Of a DNA stretch of 64,000 nt, positions 10,433 through 19,491 are shown one piece after another. This DNA comes from Martelella sp. NC20 (lineage in GTDB: Bacteria; Pseudomonadota; Alphaproteobacteria; Rhizobiales; Rhizobiaceae): contig NZ_CP054861.1 of the NCBI RefSeq assembly GCF_013459645.1, positions 2,654,001 to 2,718,000 on the forward strand, in the 5' to 3' direction. The first letter of the stretch is position 1; each line of letters starts with the position of its first letter. The notes beneath the pieces are model-generated. The model saw only the letters and a program-made list of their open reading frames with translations, ran no database searches and was not told where the DNA came from. A program made the translations under genes and the position numbers.

Positions 10433-11275
10433 TTATCCTTTCACGCCAGACAAGGCGAAACTTTCAACGATCTGGCGCTGGGCCAGAATGTAGACGATGA
10501 GCATGGGAATGACGGCGAGCGCGGTTGCTGCAAGCTGCAGGTGCCAGAGCGGCAGGCCGTAGGTGTCAGTGAAATTGGCAAGCGCCAGCGGCAGGGTGAA
10601 CAGTTTGATGTCGTTGACGAATACCAGCGGTTCCAGAAACAGGTTCCACGAAAACAGGAAGGTGATGATGCCGACGGCCGCAAGCGCCGGCTTCGACAGC
10701 GGCAACGCCACCTTGAAATAGACCCCGAACCGCGTGAGCCCGTCCATGCGGCCGGCTTCTTCCAGTTCCTTCGGCAGGGCGATGAAATACTGGCGCATCA
10801 GGAAGGTCGCCATCACGCCCTGCGAACCGAACACCGGCAGCAGGATCAGCGGCATGTGGGTGTTCATCAGACCGAGATTCTTCATCAGAAAGAAGTTCGG
10901 CACGATGGTGACTTCCTCCGGCATCATCAGCGCCGAGATCAGCAGCAGCAGAACCAGCGCACTGCCGCCAAACCGCAGCCTTGCCAGCGCATAGCCGGCC
11001 ATCGACGCCAGAAACAGCGTCAGCCCGGTCACGATCACGGCGATATAGAGCGAGTTGAAATACTGCCGGGCGAAGGGCTGATAGGCGAACACCTCGGAGA
11101 AATTCGACCAGTGGATGGTCGCCGGGATCAGCGAGGCCGAGGAGAACACGTCCGCCTGTCCCTTGAGCGCGCCGGACAGCATCCAGACGAACGGAAAAAC
11201 GAACGGGATGGCGAGTGCTGAAAGGCCGATGATCCAGCAGATGCGGGTGATTTTCTGTTGCAGACGATAGTTCAT
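10433..11275 (-). CDS. Carbohydrate ABC transporter permease (MalG type)
   Basis: 280-aa inner-membrane permease with about six membrane segments. The EAA loop is EEAGRMDGLTRFGVYFKVALPLSKPALAAV, the docking site for the ATPase. The C-terminus QRQIVESFALSGVKG is typical of MalG/UgpE partners. It overlaps the upstream permease gene by 4 bases (ATGA), indicating translational coupling. Substrate unknown. Confidence 0.92.
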   Translation of the reverse strand: MNYRLQQKITRICWIIGLSALAIPFVFPFVWMLSGALKGQADVFSSASLIPATIHWSNFSEVFAYQPFARQYFNSLYIAVIVTGLTLFLASMAGYALARLRFGGSALVLLLLISALMMPEEVTIVPNFFLMKNLGLMNTHMPLILLPVFGSQGVMATFLMRQYFIALPKELEEAGRMDGLTRFGVYFKVALPLSKPALAAVGIITFLFSWNLFLEPLVFVNDIKLFTLPLALANFTDTYGLPLWHLQLAATALAVIPMLIVYILAQRQIVESFALSGVKG

Positions 11276-12168
11276 TTGCGCACCGTTTTCAAAAGCATCT
11301 GCAGGACCGTGAGCGCCAGGATCAGAACGAACAGCACGACGGCGAGCGCCGAGGCGTAGCCGGTGTTGAAGAACTTGAAGCCCTGCTCGTAGATGTAGAA
11401 TGCGAGCACCAGCGTCGCGTTCTGCGGTCCGCCGCCGGTCATCAGGTAGATATGGTCGAACACTTTCAGCGAGCCGACCACGGTGATCACCATGATCACC
11501 AGCGTCGTCGGCGCGAGCAACGGCCAGGTGATGCGGCGGAAGATGTCCCAGCCATTGGCGCCCTCCAGCCGGGCGGCTTCCTCATAATCGCGCGGGATCG
11601 ATTGCAGCGCCGCGATATAGAGGATCATGTTGAGGCCGACGGTTTTCAGCACGCGGGTGACGATGACGGCGGCCATGGCCCAGCGCGGCTCATGCAGCCA
11701 GTTCGGCCCGTCGATGCCGACAAGCGAAAGCGCCCGGTTGACCGCGCCGCTTTCATGCTGGAGCAGGAAGGTCCAGATGATCGCCCATGCCACCGCGGAG
11801 GTGATCACGGGCGCGAAAAACAGGGTGCGGAAGACGACCACGCCGCGGAAGGGCCGCGACAGCGCGATGGCAAGCCCGAGCGCCAGCGCCATGTTGAGCG
11901 GAACAAGGCCCGCCGCAAACACCAGCGAATTGCCGAGCACATGCCAGAACGTGTCGTTCCGGGTGAGCGCATCGACATAGTTTTCCATGCCGACGAACCG
12001 GGACTGCTGCGACAGCAGGTTCCACTCGGTGGTGGAATAGTAGAACACGGCGATCAGCGGGCCGACGAAGAAGATCAGGAACCCGGTCAGGATCGGGCTG
12101 ACGAACAGCCAGCCGGCGATCGCCTCACGCGTCTTCAGTGTCAGTCCCGAACGGAGAGCGGACATCAT
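11272..12168 (-). CDS. Carbohydrate ABC transporter permease (MalF type)
   Basis: 298-aa permease partner of the MalG-type protein, with six predicted membrane segments and the EAA loop EEAARLEGANGWDIFRRITWPLL. Two adjacent ATG codons (12168 and 12165) follow AAGGAAG; spacing favours the second, so the true N-terminus may be one residue shorter. A longer frame upstream lacks family similarity and was not used. It is separated from the binding-protein gene by 287 bases that contain repeat copy 3. Confidence 0.91.
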   Translation of the reverse strand: MMSALRSGLTLKTREAIAGWLFVSPILTGFLIFFVGPLIAVFYYSTTEWNLLSQQSRFVGMENYVDALTRNDTFWHVLGNSLVFAAGLVPLNMALALGLAIALSRPFRGVVVFRTLFFAPVITSAVAWAIIWTFLLQHESGAVNRALSLVGIDGPNWLHEPRWAMAAVIVTRVLKTVGLNMILYIAALQSIPRDYEEAARLEGANGWDIFRRITWPLLAPTTLVIMVITVVGSLKVFDHIYLMTGGGPQNATLVLAFYIYEQGFKFFNTGYASALAVVLFVLILALTVLQMLLKTVRK

Positions 12169-12250
12169 CGCTTCCTTTATGCGAGCGAATTTCGAATGTT
12201 CCGGCGGATCGCCTTTATCTGTAGGCAGTCCGCCGGGTATCGTAAAACAT

Positions 12251-12434
12251 CTCCCCTTCCTCGGCGTCATCCTCGGGCTTGTCCCGAGGATCTAACCACT
12301 TTGCTCATCGACAGGCGTGGGCGGTTTTCCCGGCCTTGGGCGAACAGAACGCACGTGCCGCAGGCTCTTGTCGCGACAATGGTGATTAGATGCTCGGGAC
12401 AAGCCCGCGCATGACGCAGAAGAGGGAGGGGCCC
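12251..12434. repeat. Mosaic palindromic repeat, copy 3 (termini related to copies 1 and 2)
   Basis: Within an ABC operon, between binding-protein and permease genes. The left end CCTCGGGCTTGTCCCGAGG and right end (TAGATGCTCGGGACAAGCCC) read as inverted copies of each other, with outer arms CTCCCCTTCCTC / GAGGGAGGGG extending the terminal inverted repeat to roughly 45 bp with mismatches. The middle ~85 bp is unlike copies 1 and 2. It may act as an intercistronic hairpin that lowers permease expression relative to the binding protein. Confidence 0.75.
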
Positions 12435-12455
12435 TACCTTTCAGCGGAAACCCGT

Positions 12456-13709
12456 CTACTTCAGCAGCGGGTCGATATCGTCGCAGAGCCGGGCAAGCAC
12501 TGCGGGAACATCCGCATCCGCCGCCCACAGCGCATCGAAATCGGGCCGCGCGGCGGCCTCGATCTGCGGATAGCGCTCATGGCTCGGCAGCACCGAGCCG
12601 CCCTCGATGCCGGCCGCCACGATTTCCATCTGTTCGGGCTGAACGGCGGGATTGCTGGAAAGGAATGCGTCGCTTTCCAGAACGCTTTTGCGCGCCGGCG
12701 GGAAGAACTCGGCCATGCCGGCAACGTTTTCCTCCGACGTCATATGCGCCAGGAATTCGGCGGCGATCTCCTTGTTCTTGCCCTGGGCGAAAGCGACGAC
12801 GGCGGCCTGGCCGACGGTCGAGGCAACACCGGCCGGACCCGAGGGAAGGGGCGCGATGCCCCAGTCGAAACCGGCATCGGCAAGCTTCGAAACGCGCGAA
12901 ATCTGCGTCATGGTCAGGGCCGCGTTCCCTGAGAAGAAGTCGCCCTGCTCGCCGGGCGGCACGGTCGATTTGTCGGCATAGACCATGTCGTGGAACAGTT
13001 GGACGGCCGCAGCCGATTCCTTGCTGTCGAGCGTGCAGATGCCATCCGTCCAGGCATCGCCGCCATAGGATCGCACGATCGGCATCAGATTGTGCATGAC
13101 GCGGGCGTCATAACCCTGGCCGTCAACCGTCTCGTAGCCCCAGACCCCGGCATCGGCGTCGCGCAGCGCTGCCGCGTCGGATTTGAGCTGCTCCCATGTC
13201 CAGGTGCCGTCCGCCGCGCGCTCCGCGGGCGTTTCAAGGCCGGCCGCATCATAGAGCGACGCGTTGAAGTAGATCAGGAAGGGTGAGGTGGAGAAGGGAA
13301 TGCCGTAGACCGCATCGCCTTTGGTCCAGAGCCCCATCGCCGGTTCGGAGAAATCGGCATAATCATAGCCTTCGGTGGCTTCGAGCACGCCGGAAACATC
13401 CTCCAGAACGCCGGCATTGACGAAGGCGGGCGCCGAGCTTTCCAGCAGCCAGCCGAGATCGGGTGGATTGCCGCCGGCGAGCTGGAGCGTCAGTTTCTGC
13501 ACATAATCGCCGAACGGGATGGTGTCGAATTTCACCGTGACGTCGGGATGGGTTTCGGCAAAGCTCTCGGCAATGCCGTTCAGCATGGCGAGATGCGCCT
13601 CGCTGCCGGTCCATACGGTGAACCGAAGCTCCTCGGCCGCTGCCGCCGAAGCGAACGTGCCAGTGAGGGCCGTGGCGATGATTAAACGCTTAATCAATTG
13701 GGTCGACAT
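12456..13709 (-). CDS. Extracellular sugar-binding protein of ABC transporter (CUT1)
   Basis: 417-aa periplasmic solute-binding protein (SBP family 1). N-terminal signal peptide MSTQLIKRLIIATALTG...ASAAAA, then EELRFTVWTGSEAHLAMLNGIAESF, the usual first strand and helix. Ribosome site GGGAGG precedes ATG 13709. It begins 32 bases after the LacI gene on the same strand. Codons 5-10 of the signal peptide overlap a palindrome nearly identical to the operator in the lacI promoter. Confidence 0.92.
   Translation of the reverse strand: MSTQLIKRLIIATALTGTFASAAAAEELRFTVWTGSEAHLAMLNGIAESFAETHPDVTVKFDTIPFGDYVQKLTLQLAGGNPPDLGWLLESSAPAFVNAGVLEDVSGVLEATEGYDYADFSEPAMGLWTKGDAVYGIPFSTSPFLIYFNASLYDAAGLETPAERAADGTWTWEQLKSDAAALRDADAGVWGYETVDGQGYDARVMHNLMPIVRSYGGDAWTDGICTLDSKESAAAVQLFHDMVYADKSTVPPGEQGDFFSGNAALTMTQISRVSKLADAGFDWGIAPLPSGPAGVASTVGQAAVVAFAQGKNKEIAAEFLAHMTSEENVAGMAEFFPPARKSVLESDAFLSSNPAVQPEQMEIVAAGIEGGSVLPSHERYPQIEAAARPDFDALWAADADVPAVLARLCDDIDPLLK
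13679..13697. promoter_or_regulatory. Second LacI-type operator, inside the signal-peptide codons
   Basis: On the minus strand TTGATTAAGCGTTTAATCA differs at one position from the palindrome at 14806-14824 (TTGATTAAGCGTATAATCA). Core arms are TGATTA-N6-TAATCA. Two near-identical 19-mers about 1.1 kb apart, one before lacI and one at the first structural gene, strongly suggest a repressor-binding pair. A site within coding sequence could act by roadblock or DNA looping; binding itself is inferred. Confidence 0.72.
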
Positions 13710-13741
13710 GATCTCTTAAAACCTCCCGTTTCAGATCAGAA

Positions 13742-14785
13742 TCAGATTGCCTGCAATGTTGCCCCCGGCACATAGCCGCAGGGCAGGGTGGTGCGCATGG
13801 TTTCATGCTCGGGAACGCGGATCTTCGCGATCAGATTGCGCACCGCATTTTCCCCCATGTCCTCACGGGGAATGGAAATTCGCGTCCAGCGTTCAACGCC
13901 GGCCGGGTCGTGCATCGGCGCGGCGAGCGCGACGATGGATGTGGTTTCGGGCACGCTGCCCCCAATCGCCACGACCTGACGTTCGAGTGCTACGGCGTGG
14001 TTGAAGGTTTCGGTCAGGAATACCGTCGTGCCGGCGGCAAGCCAGGCGGAAACGCGGTCCGTGTCGATTGCCGCGGGCTCGAGGCGTTCGACGGCAAGCG
14101 CGAGACCATCGGCAGCGCTGCGGCGAAAGCCTTCCTCGCGGTCGGCATTCTGCTCGCGCACCTCGGTGCCGCCCAGAAAGGCCATTTTCCTGTGGCCGAG
14201 GGCGGCGCAGCGGCCAACGACATCGCTGACGGCGGAAGCATAGTCGGCGGCAACCCAGTCGAGTTCGGCGCCGGCCGCCTCGCGGCGTCCTATGGTGACG
14301 AACGGAAAGCCGGTGTCATAAAGCCGTTTCAGTTCGCTCTTGTCCGGCTCCTCGCCAAGCAGCACCGCGCCATCGGCAACGCCCATGCGATTGGTGCCGG
14401 CAGGAAAGATGCTGCGCGGGCCGGTGTCGAGCGAGGAGGATGTGAACAACAGAAGATCCTGCCCGAGTTTCATCGCGCCGCGCTCGATACCAAGCAGGAA
14501 CGGATAGAAAAAGTTCTCGCGATCGGAAGGAAACATCGCCTCATAGGTGAACACGCCGATGATATTGCGCCGTCCGCGCGCCAGCGACTGCGCGACGATG
14601 TTCGGCGCATAGCCGAGTTCCAGCATGGCGGCGCGCACCCGTTTTTCGGCCTCTTCGCCAACGCGGATGGTCTTGCCGGGCTTGGGCGAAATCACGGCGG
14701 ATACGACGGCGGTGGAAACCCCCGCCATCGCCGCGACATCGCTCTGGGTCACGCGCCGCGCGCGTTTCGGCCCGGTCAAAGTCAA
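13742..14785 (-). CDS. LacI family transcriptional regulator
   Basis: 347-aa repressor. N-terminal HTH VTQSDVAAMAGVSTAVVSAVISPKPG, hinge helix region YAPNIVAQSLARGRRNIIGVF, then a periplasmic-binding-like effector domain. The start is probably TTG 14785, because GGGAGGATAAGC lies immediately upstream. First gene of the ABC operon, so autoregulated through the overlapping operator at 14803-14828. The effector is presumably the transported sugar or a derivative. Confidence 0.92.
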   Translation of the reverse strand: MTLTGPKRARRVTQSDVAAMAGVSTAVVSAVISPKPGKTIRVGEEAEKRVRAAMLELGYAPNIVAQSLARGRRNIIGVFTYEAMFPSDRENFFYPFLLGIERGAMKLGQDLLLFTSSSLDTGPRSIFPAGTNRMGVADGAVLLGEEPDKSELKRLYDTGFPFVTIGRREAAGAELDWVAADYASAVSDVVGRCAALGHRKMAFLGGTEVREQNADREEGFRRSAADGLALAVERLEPAAIDTDRVSAWLAAGTTVFLTETFNHAVALERQVVAIGGSVPETTSIVALAAPMHDPAGVERWTRISIPREDMGENAVRNLIAKIRVPEHETMRTTLPCGYVPGATLQAI

Positions 14786-14802
14786 GCTTATCCTCCCGAA
14801 TG

Positions 14803-14841
14803 CGTTTGATTAAGCGTATAATCAAACGAAAACGCGGTCAA
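14803..14841 (-). promoter_or_regulatory. lacI-operon promoter with operator CGTTTGATTA-N6-TAATCAAACG
   Basis: A perfect 10-bp inverted repeat with a 6-bp spacer (14803-14828) lies 18 bases before the regulator's start codon. A minus-strand -35 candidate, TTGACC (14836-14841), lies just upstream, placing the palindrome over the -10 region. Classic repression geometry; the -10 hexamer itself is weak (TATACG or TACGCT). Confidence 0.7.
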
Positions 14842-14946
14842 TAGCGGTTGGCTGAAATGTGGCGAGTGGTCGTGTTCGCAACCATGCCAACGGTTCAGAG
14901 ACCGAGATGTCAGCTTGCCGGTATCCGTTTTTGCAGCAGAAGTGTC

Positions 14947-17010
14947 CTACTGCCGCGACAGCGCCACCGAGGAACAGGGGGCGTCCAGCAGGTCGGCGAG
15001 TTCGTCATCCAGATGCATGAGCGAGATCGAGACGCCGGCCATGTCGAGCGATGTGTAATAGCGTCCGACCAGCGACCAAGTGACGTTCAGCCCGTGGGCC
15101 TTGAGGCGCTTCCTGATGCGGCCGTTCAGGATATAGAGTTCCATGTCCGGCGTCGCCCCGAGCGAATTGACCAGCAGGGCGACGCGGTCGCCCTCCTTCG
15201 GCATCATTTCGTCGAGCAGGCGGTCAATCACGAGATCGGCCGCCTGATCCGCCGTGCCGATGGGGGCGCGGGCGATGCCCGGCTCGCCATGGACGCCGAC
15301 GCCGATCTCCATCTCGTCAGGTCCGAGCTGGAATGTCGGTCGCCGCGTTTCAATCGAGGCGCCGGGCTCGAGCGCCAGTCCCATGGTGAATGTGCGCTGG
15401 TTGGCGCGCCGTGCCGCCGCCACGCAGCTTTCCAGCGGCAGCATCCGGTCGCAGGCAGCGCCCGCGATCTTGAAGATGAACACATTGCCGGCGACGCCGC
15501 GCCGCGTCGCCCGCATCTCCCGGGGCGAGGAGGCGATATCGTCGGTCGTGACCACGGCCTGCACATCGATGCCTTCGGCAGCGGCCATCTCGGCCGCGAT
15601 CTCGAAATTCATCACGTCGCCGGAGAAATTCCCGAAGATATGCAGCACGCCGGCGCCGGTATCGACCGCGCGGGTACAGGCGAGGATCGGGTCGGGCGGG
15701 GGAGCCGCGAACACATTGCCGACGACGACCGCATCCGCCAGACCCCGACCGACATAGCCGAAAAAGCCGGGCTCATGGCCCGCGCCGCCGCCGATGACGA
15801 GGCCGACCTTGCCGGGACGGGGCGCGTGAACCGAGCGCAGGGCGCGGGCAGCGCCTGGCACCGGGGCCAGGATTTCCGGATGCGCCAGAAGCGCGCTGGC
15901 GAGCGTTTCGTCAACCGCGTCCTGCGGGCGGTTGATGAATTTCTTGGTGTGAACCCGTTCGGGGAGTTGCGGAGACCGGGCGGTTTCCATCCGCTGCGGC
16001 CGGATCTCGACGTTCTCGGATCGCAGAATGCCCCATGCCGTGTCCACGTCCGTCACCAGCACGCTGACGTAACCGCCGCGCAGGGCTGCCAGAATGGCCT
16101 GAACCTTGTCGATCCCGCCGGCGACCGCGATCCGCTGGTGGATGGCGCGCAGGGCGGCAAGCTCGATGCCGACCGTGCGCCCGTCGAGCGGGCCGGCCAC
16201 GGGCTCGCCACGGGCATTGATCAGTCGGCCGGCGATGCTTCCGACGGCGGCGTGATAGTGCTCGTTGACGTTCACCTTGTCGAAGAAACCGCTGGTGTGG
16301 ATCGTGCTTTCCGCCCGGAGCGACGAGATGCCCAGCAGGATGCGGTTCGCCGCCGCCAGCACGCCAAGCTGCTCGGCAATCACCGGCTCCTCGAACAGCA
16401 CATCCCTGACGGCCGGCGATGACAGGATCGCGGGAGACGAAAGCGGAATGCAGCGCGCGTCCAGCGCCTCGGCCAGCCGTGTGGCGCAGGCCTCCGGCGT
16501 CCACGGGATCTTGGCGGTCGTGCCGCCGGTGGCCTGAACCACGCGCATGTCCCTGAGGCTGACCCGCTCGACGGCATTGGCGATCGCCAGCATCGTCCGG
16601 CCCCAGGTTACCGCGATGGTATCGCCGGATTGCGCATGCAGCGCCAGCACCTGCGCGCCCGCCGCCCCCAGCCGCTCCGTCAGGGTGCGCTCGCCGCCGG
16701 TCGACGGGATCACCAGGCAATCGGCGAGGCCAAAATGTTCCTTGAGGCTTTGTGCCAGCGACAATTGCCGGAATTTCTCCGGCGCGATCTCGATCGAGAC
16801 GATGCCGCGCGTGCGGGCATCGGCGAGATAGGCGTTCACGGTGGGACGGGAGATGCCCATGGCAACCGCGATGTCGCCCTGCGTCATGCCCTCTTCATAG
16901 TAAAGCCATGCCGCCCACAACAGCGGGTCGCCGCCGAAGCGCAGGGGCAGGTGGGAACCGGATTGCCTCTCGGAGGCGGGCGTGGCGCGCGGACCGCTTT
17001 TTCTTGCCAT
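14947..17010 (-). CDS. SorC-type sugar-binding regulator fused to dihydroxyacetone kinase subunit DhaK
   Basis: 687-aa fusion. Residues about 1-330 are a SorC/DeoR-like regulator: HTH YYEEGMTQGDIAVAMGISRPTVNAYL, then a sugar-binding domain (GDTIAVTWGRTM). Residues about 360-687 are a complete DhaK domain: FINRPQDAVDETL, GGGAGHEPGFFGYVGRG, NFSGDVMNFEIA, and the substrate-binding histidine H574 in MEIGVGVHGEPG. ATG 17010 overlaps the DhaL stop as TGATG, so the two are translationally coupled; DhaL is the obvious ADP-carrying partner. I recall this architecture being annotated in databases as a bifunctional regulator/kinase. The kinase domain could sense or phosphorylate the inducer. Confidence 0.9.
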   Translation of the reverse strand: MARKSGPRATPASERQSGSHLPLRFGGDPLLWAAWLYYEEGMTQGDIAVAMGISRPTVNAYLADARTRGIVSIEIAPEKFRQLSLAQSLKEHFGLADCLVIPSTGGERTLTERLGAAGAQVLALHAQSGDTIAVTWGRTMLAIANAVERVSLRDMRVVQATGGTTAKIPWTPEACATRLAEALDARCIPLSSPAILSSPAVRDVLFEEPVIAEQLGVLAAANRILLGISSLRAESTIHTSGFFDKVNVNEHYHAAVGSIAGRLINARGEPVAGPLDGRTVGIELAALRAIHQRIAVAGGIDKVQAILAALRGGYVSVLVTDVDTAWGILRSENVEIRPQRMETARSPQLPERVHTKKFINRPQDAVDETLASALLAHPEILAPVPGAARALRSVHAPRPGKVGLVIGGGAGHEPGFFGYVGRGLADAVVVGNVFAAPPPDPILACTRAVDTGAGVLHIFGNFSGDVMNFEIAAEMAAAEGIDVQAVVTTDDIASSPREMRATRRGVAGNVFIFKIAGAACDRMLPLESCVAAARRANQRTFTMGLALEPGASIETRRPTFQLGPDEMEIGVGVHGEPGIARAPIGTADQAADLVIDRLLDEMMPKEGDRVALLVNSLGATPDMELYILNGRIRKRLKAHGLNVTWSLVGRYYTSLDMAGVSISLMHLDDELADLLDAPCSSVALSRQ

Positions 17011-17672
17011 CAACCGGTCTCTCGCTCGGTTGCCGCTGATACCCAATCGCGCGCGGTGTCGAGCAGCGCGGCGGCGGAAACGGCGCCGGGATCGAGATGG
17101 CCGATAGTGCGGGCGCCAAGACGGGCGGCGCGGCCCTTTGCCGCCACCATGCCGCGCGTCGCCTCGGCCCCTTCGGAGGCTGCTGAGGCGGCACGGGCCA
17201 TGACCTGACAGAGCGTATCGCCCTCGGCCCTCGCATCGCGGATTGCATGGGTCGCCGGCAACCAGGCATCGAGCATGGTCTTGTCGCCGGGGGATGCCTT
17301 GCCGCGTTCCTCGATTCCTTCCGAGATGGCGAGCAGAATATCGGCAAGCCGCTCGATCGGCACCTGCTTTTCTTCCGGCATGGCAAGGCCGGCGCGCGTC
17401 AAGCCGCTGGCATAGAGCGGTCCGGTGGTGGCGCCGACGGCATTGAGAAAGGAGCGCCCGGCCTGCGTCAGCGCGACCCTGAGCGAGGGATAGTCGGAAG
17501 CATTGTGCGTGAGCGCCACCGCCGCCGCCGAGAACCCCTCGGCCATGGCCGTGCCGTGATCGGCATCGCCGATCGCCCCGTCCAGCTCCGCCAGATAATC
17601 GCGTTCATCGTTCATACGCCGCGCGAAGGCGCGAAACAGGTCGGCGAGAGCATGGCAATCGAGATACATCAT
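17010..17672 (-). CDS. dhaL: Dihydroxyacetone kinase subunit DhaL
   Basis: 220-aa nucleotide-binding subunit. Mg-ADP aspartates are in GAIGDADHGTAM, the phosphate loop in GATTGPLYASG, and PGDKTMLDAW and KGRAARLGARTIGHLDPGA complete the family signature. Two adjacent ATGs occur (17672/17669) with no strong ribosome site; the longer open frame before them has no DhaL similarity. It lies between the single-chain kinase gene and the regulator-DhaK fusion and presumably pairs with that DhaK domain. No DhaM (PTS) gene is present, so the phosphate donor is probably ATP. Confidence 0.9.
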   Translation of the reverse strand: MMYLDCHALADLFRAFARRMNDERDYLAELDGAIGDADHGTAMAEGFSAAAVALTHNASDYPSLRVALTQAGRSFLNAVGATTGPLYASGLTRAGLAMPEEKQVPIERLADILLAISEGIEERGKASPGDKTMLDAWLPATHAIRDARAEGDTLCQVMARAASAASEGAEATRGMVAAKGRAARLGARTIGHLDPGAVSAAALLDTARDWVSAATERETG

Positions 17673-17739
17673 GACCGCATTATGCTGTGAGGTGGCGGGC
17701 GAGCACAAGCGATTCCTGTGCCCGCCCGCGCCGCCTTCA

Positions 17740-19491
17740 TCAATCCTGAAGGCGGCGGGAGAACCCGTTTCCAAGTTCCGTCAGGATCATGCAGCAGGAG
17801 GTTGCCCCTGCATCCAGAACGCCGCGCGAGCGCTCGCCAAGCCGGCTTGCGCGCCCGATGCGGGCGACCAGATCGACGGTGGAATCGCGACCCTTTTCCG
17901 CAGCTTCCGCCATCGCCTGAAGGGCAGGGGCGAAACCGTCGGCCTTGCTGGCATCGAAAGCCTCGACCGCCGGAACCAGCGTGTCGATCAGCGTCTTGTC
18001 GCCGACCTTGGCAGAGCCGGTGGAGCGCACGCCCGAAAGCCCGGCATTGAGCATGTTCGAAAACGCATCGGCGTCGATGGCGGTGCGGCCCTTGATCGAC
18101 GAGGCCATTTCCTGGAACATCAACCCGTAGAGCGGGCCCATCGAGCCGCCGATTTCGGACATCAGAACGTCCGAAAGCACGCTCATCGCCGCGTCCAGCG
18201 TCATCTTCGAACCGGAGATCCGTTCGGCGGCGCGGCCGAAGCCCTTGGCCATGTTGATGCCGTGGTCGCCATCGCCGATCTTGCCGTCGATTTCAGAAAG
18301 CCAGGCCTTGTTCTCGACGATCACCGCCGCGATCTCCTCGACGATCGCCGCATTGCCGGCATTTTTTACTGACGGGCCGTTGATGGTTTCTGGCGCGCGG
18401 GGCGCGTTGCCCTCAGCCGTTGCTGTCTGCGCCTTGGCAGCAGTTGCGGCCTTCGGCGCGGCGGACGGCTGAATTGCCGGCGCGGCGTTGCCGGTCTGAC
18501 TGAAGCCGGGGGCGACCGCTTCCATGTCGAGCAGCGCCTTCATGTCATCGTCCAGAACCATGACCGACAGCGTTGCGCCGATCATTTCCAGCGAAGTGAA
18601 ATAATTGCCGACATAGGCGCGGTAGACGGTCGCGCCGCGCGCCTCGATCTCCTGCTCCATGCGGTCGTAAAGCACGTAGAGCTCGTTGACCGGGGTCGCG
18701 CCCAGGCCGGACACCAGCACCGCGACCTCGCTGCCCTTAGGCAGGTCGTGATCGTCCATGACGATCTTGACCATGTCGCCGGCAACTTCATTGGCGCTCT
18801 TCAGCGGTTCCACGCGGGTGCCGGGTTCGCCGTGGTGGCCGATCCCGACCTCCATGGTTCCGGCCTCGATCTGGAAATTCGGATGTCCGACGGCCGGCAA
18901 TGTGCAAGGGCCGAGCCCGACGCCGACCGAGCGCACGGAATCAATCGCCGTCTGGGCGGCGGCCTGCACCTCGGCGAGCGTGCCGCCTTTGGCGGCGACG
19001 GCCCCGGCGATTTTCCACATGAAGATCTCGCCCGCAACGCCGCGGCGTTTCTCGCGCTCGGAAAGCGGCGCGGAGCAGACATCGTCATTGGCGACCACGG
19101 TCGCGACCTCGATGCCCTCTTTTTCGAGCATTTGGGCGGCCATTTTGACGTTCATGTTGTCGCCGGCATAGTTGCCGTAGAGCACCGCGACGCCCGCGCC
19201 GCCATCGGCGGCCCGCATCGCGTCGGCAAAGCTCTTGGCCGTCGGCGAGGAGAACAGTTCGCCGACCGCGACCGCGTCGACCATGTTGCGACCGGTATAG
19301 CCGATGAACGCCGGCTCGTGGCCGGAGCCGCCGCCGGTGACGATGCCGACCTTGCCGGAAACCGGAGCGTTTCGCGACACGATCACGCGTGGATTGGCGG
19401 GATCGAGGCGCACCAGATCGCGGTGCGCCCTGACGAAACCGGCCACGGTCTCATCGACAAGATCGTCGGGGTTGTTGATAAATCTCTGCAT
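17740..19491 (-). CDS. Single-chain dihydroxyacetone/erythrulose kinase (DhaK-DhaL)
   Basis: 583-aa ATP-dependent kinase of the DAK family. Residues 1-330 are DhaK: MQRFINNPDDLVDETV, GGGSGHEPAFIGYTGRN and H220 in MEVGIGHHGEPG. An Ala/Pro-rich linker spans about 330-375. A C-terminal DhaL domain carries KIGDGDHGINMAKG, GGSMGPLYG and GDKTLIDTL. ATG 19491 is chosen because it gives the family N-terminus with AAGG upstream; ATG 19515, abutting the SDR stop, is possible. Operon context (RbsABC-type transporter plus SDR) fits phosphorylation of a ketotetrose from threitol or erythritol, as in LerK/DerK, but dihydroxyacetone is not excluded. Confidence 0.9.
   Translation of the reverse strand: MQRFINNPDDLVDETVAGFVRAHRDLVRLDPANPRVIVSRNAPVSGKVGIVTGGGSGHEPAFIGYTGRNMVDAVAVGELFSSPTAKSFADAMRAADGGAGVAVLYGNYAGDNMNVKMAAQMLEKEGIEVATVVANDDVCSAPLSEREKRRGVAGEIFMWKIAGAVAAKGGTLAEVQAAAQTAIDSVRSVGVGLGPCTLPAVGHPNFQIEAGTMEVGIGHHGEPGTRVEPLKSANEVAGDMVKIVMDDHDLPKGSEVAVLVSGLGATPVNELYVLYDRMEQEIEARGATVYRAYVGNYFTSLEMIGATLSVMVLDDDMKALLDMEAVAPGFSQTGNAAPAIQPSAAPKAATAAKAQTATAEGNAPRAPETINGPSVKNAGNAAIVEEIAAVIVENKAWLSEIDGKIGDGDHGINMAKGFGRAAERISGSKMTLDAAMSVLSDVLMSEIGGSMGPLYGLMFQEMASSIKGRTAIDADAFSNMLNAGLSGVRSTGSAKVGDKTLIDTLVPAVEAFDASKADGFAPALQAMAEAAEKGRDSTVDLVARIGRASRLGERSRGVLDAGATSCCMILTELGNGFSRRLQD

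Noticed and set aside
13797..13812. GGTTTCATGCTCGGGAAC as an island operator
   Set aside because: Only the left half matches; the right arm is absent and it is inside the LacI coding region.
17011..17046. Earlier start for the SorC-DhaK fusion (12 more codons)
   Set aside because: ATG 17010 overlaps the DhaL stop as TGATG and starts the recognisable protein; the extension has no similarity.
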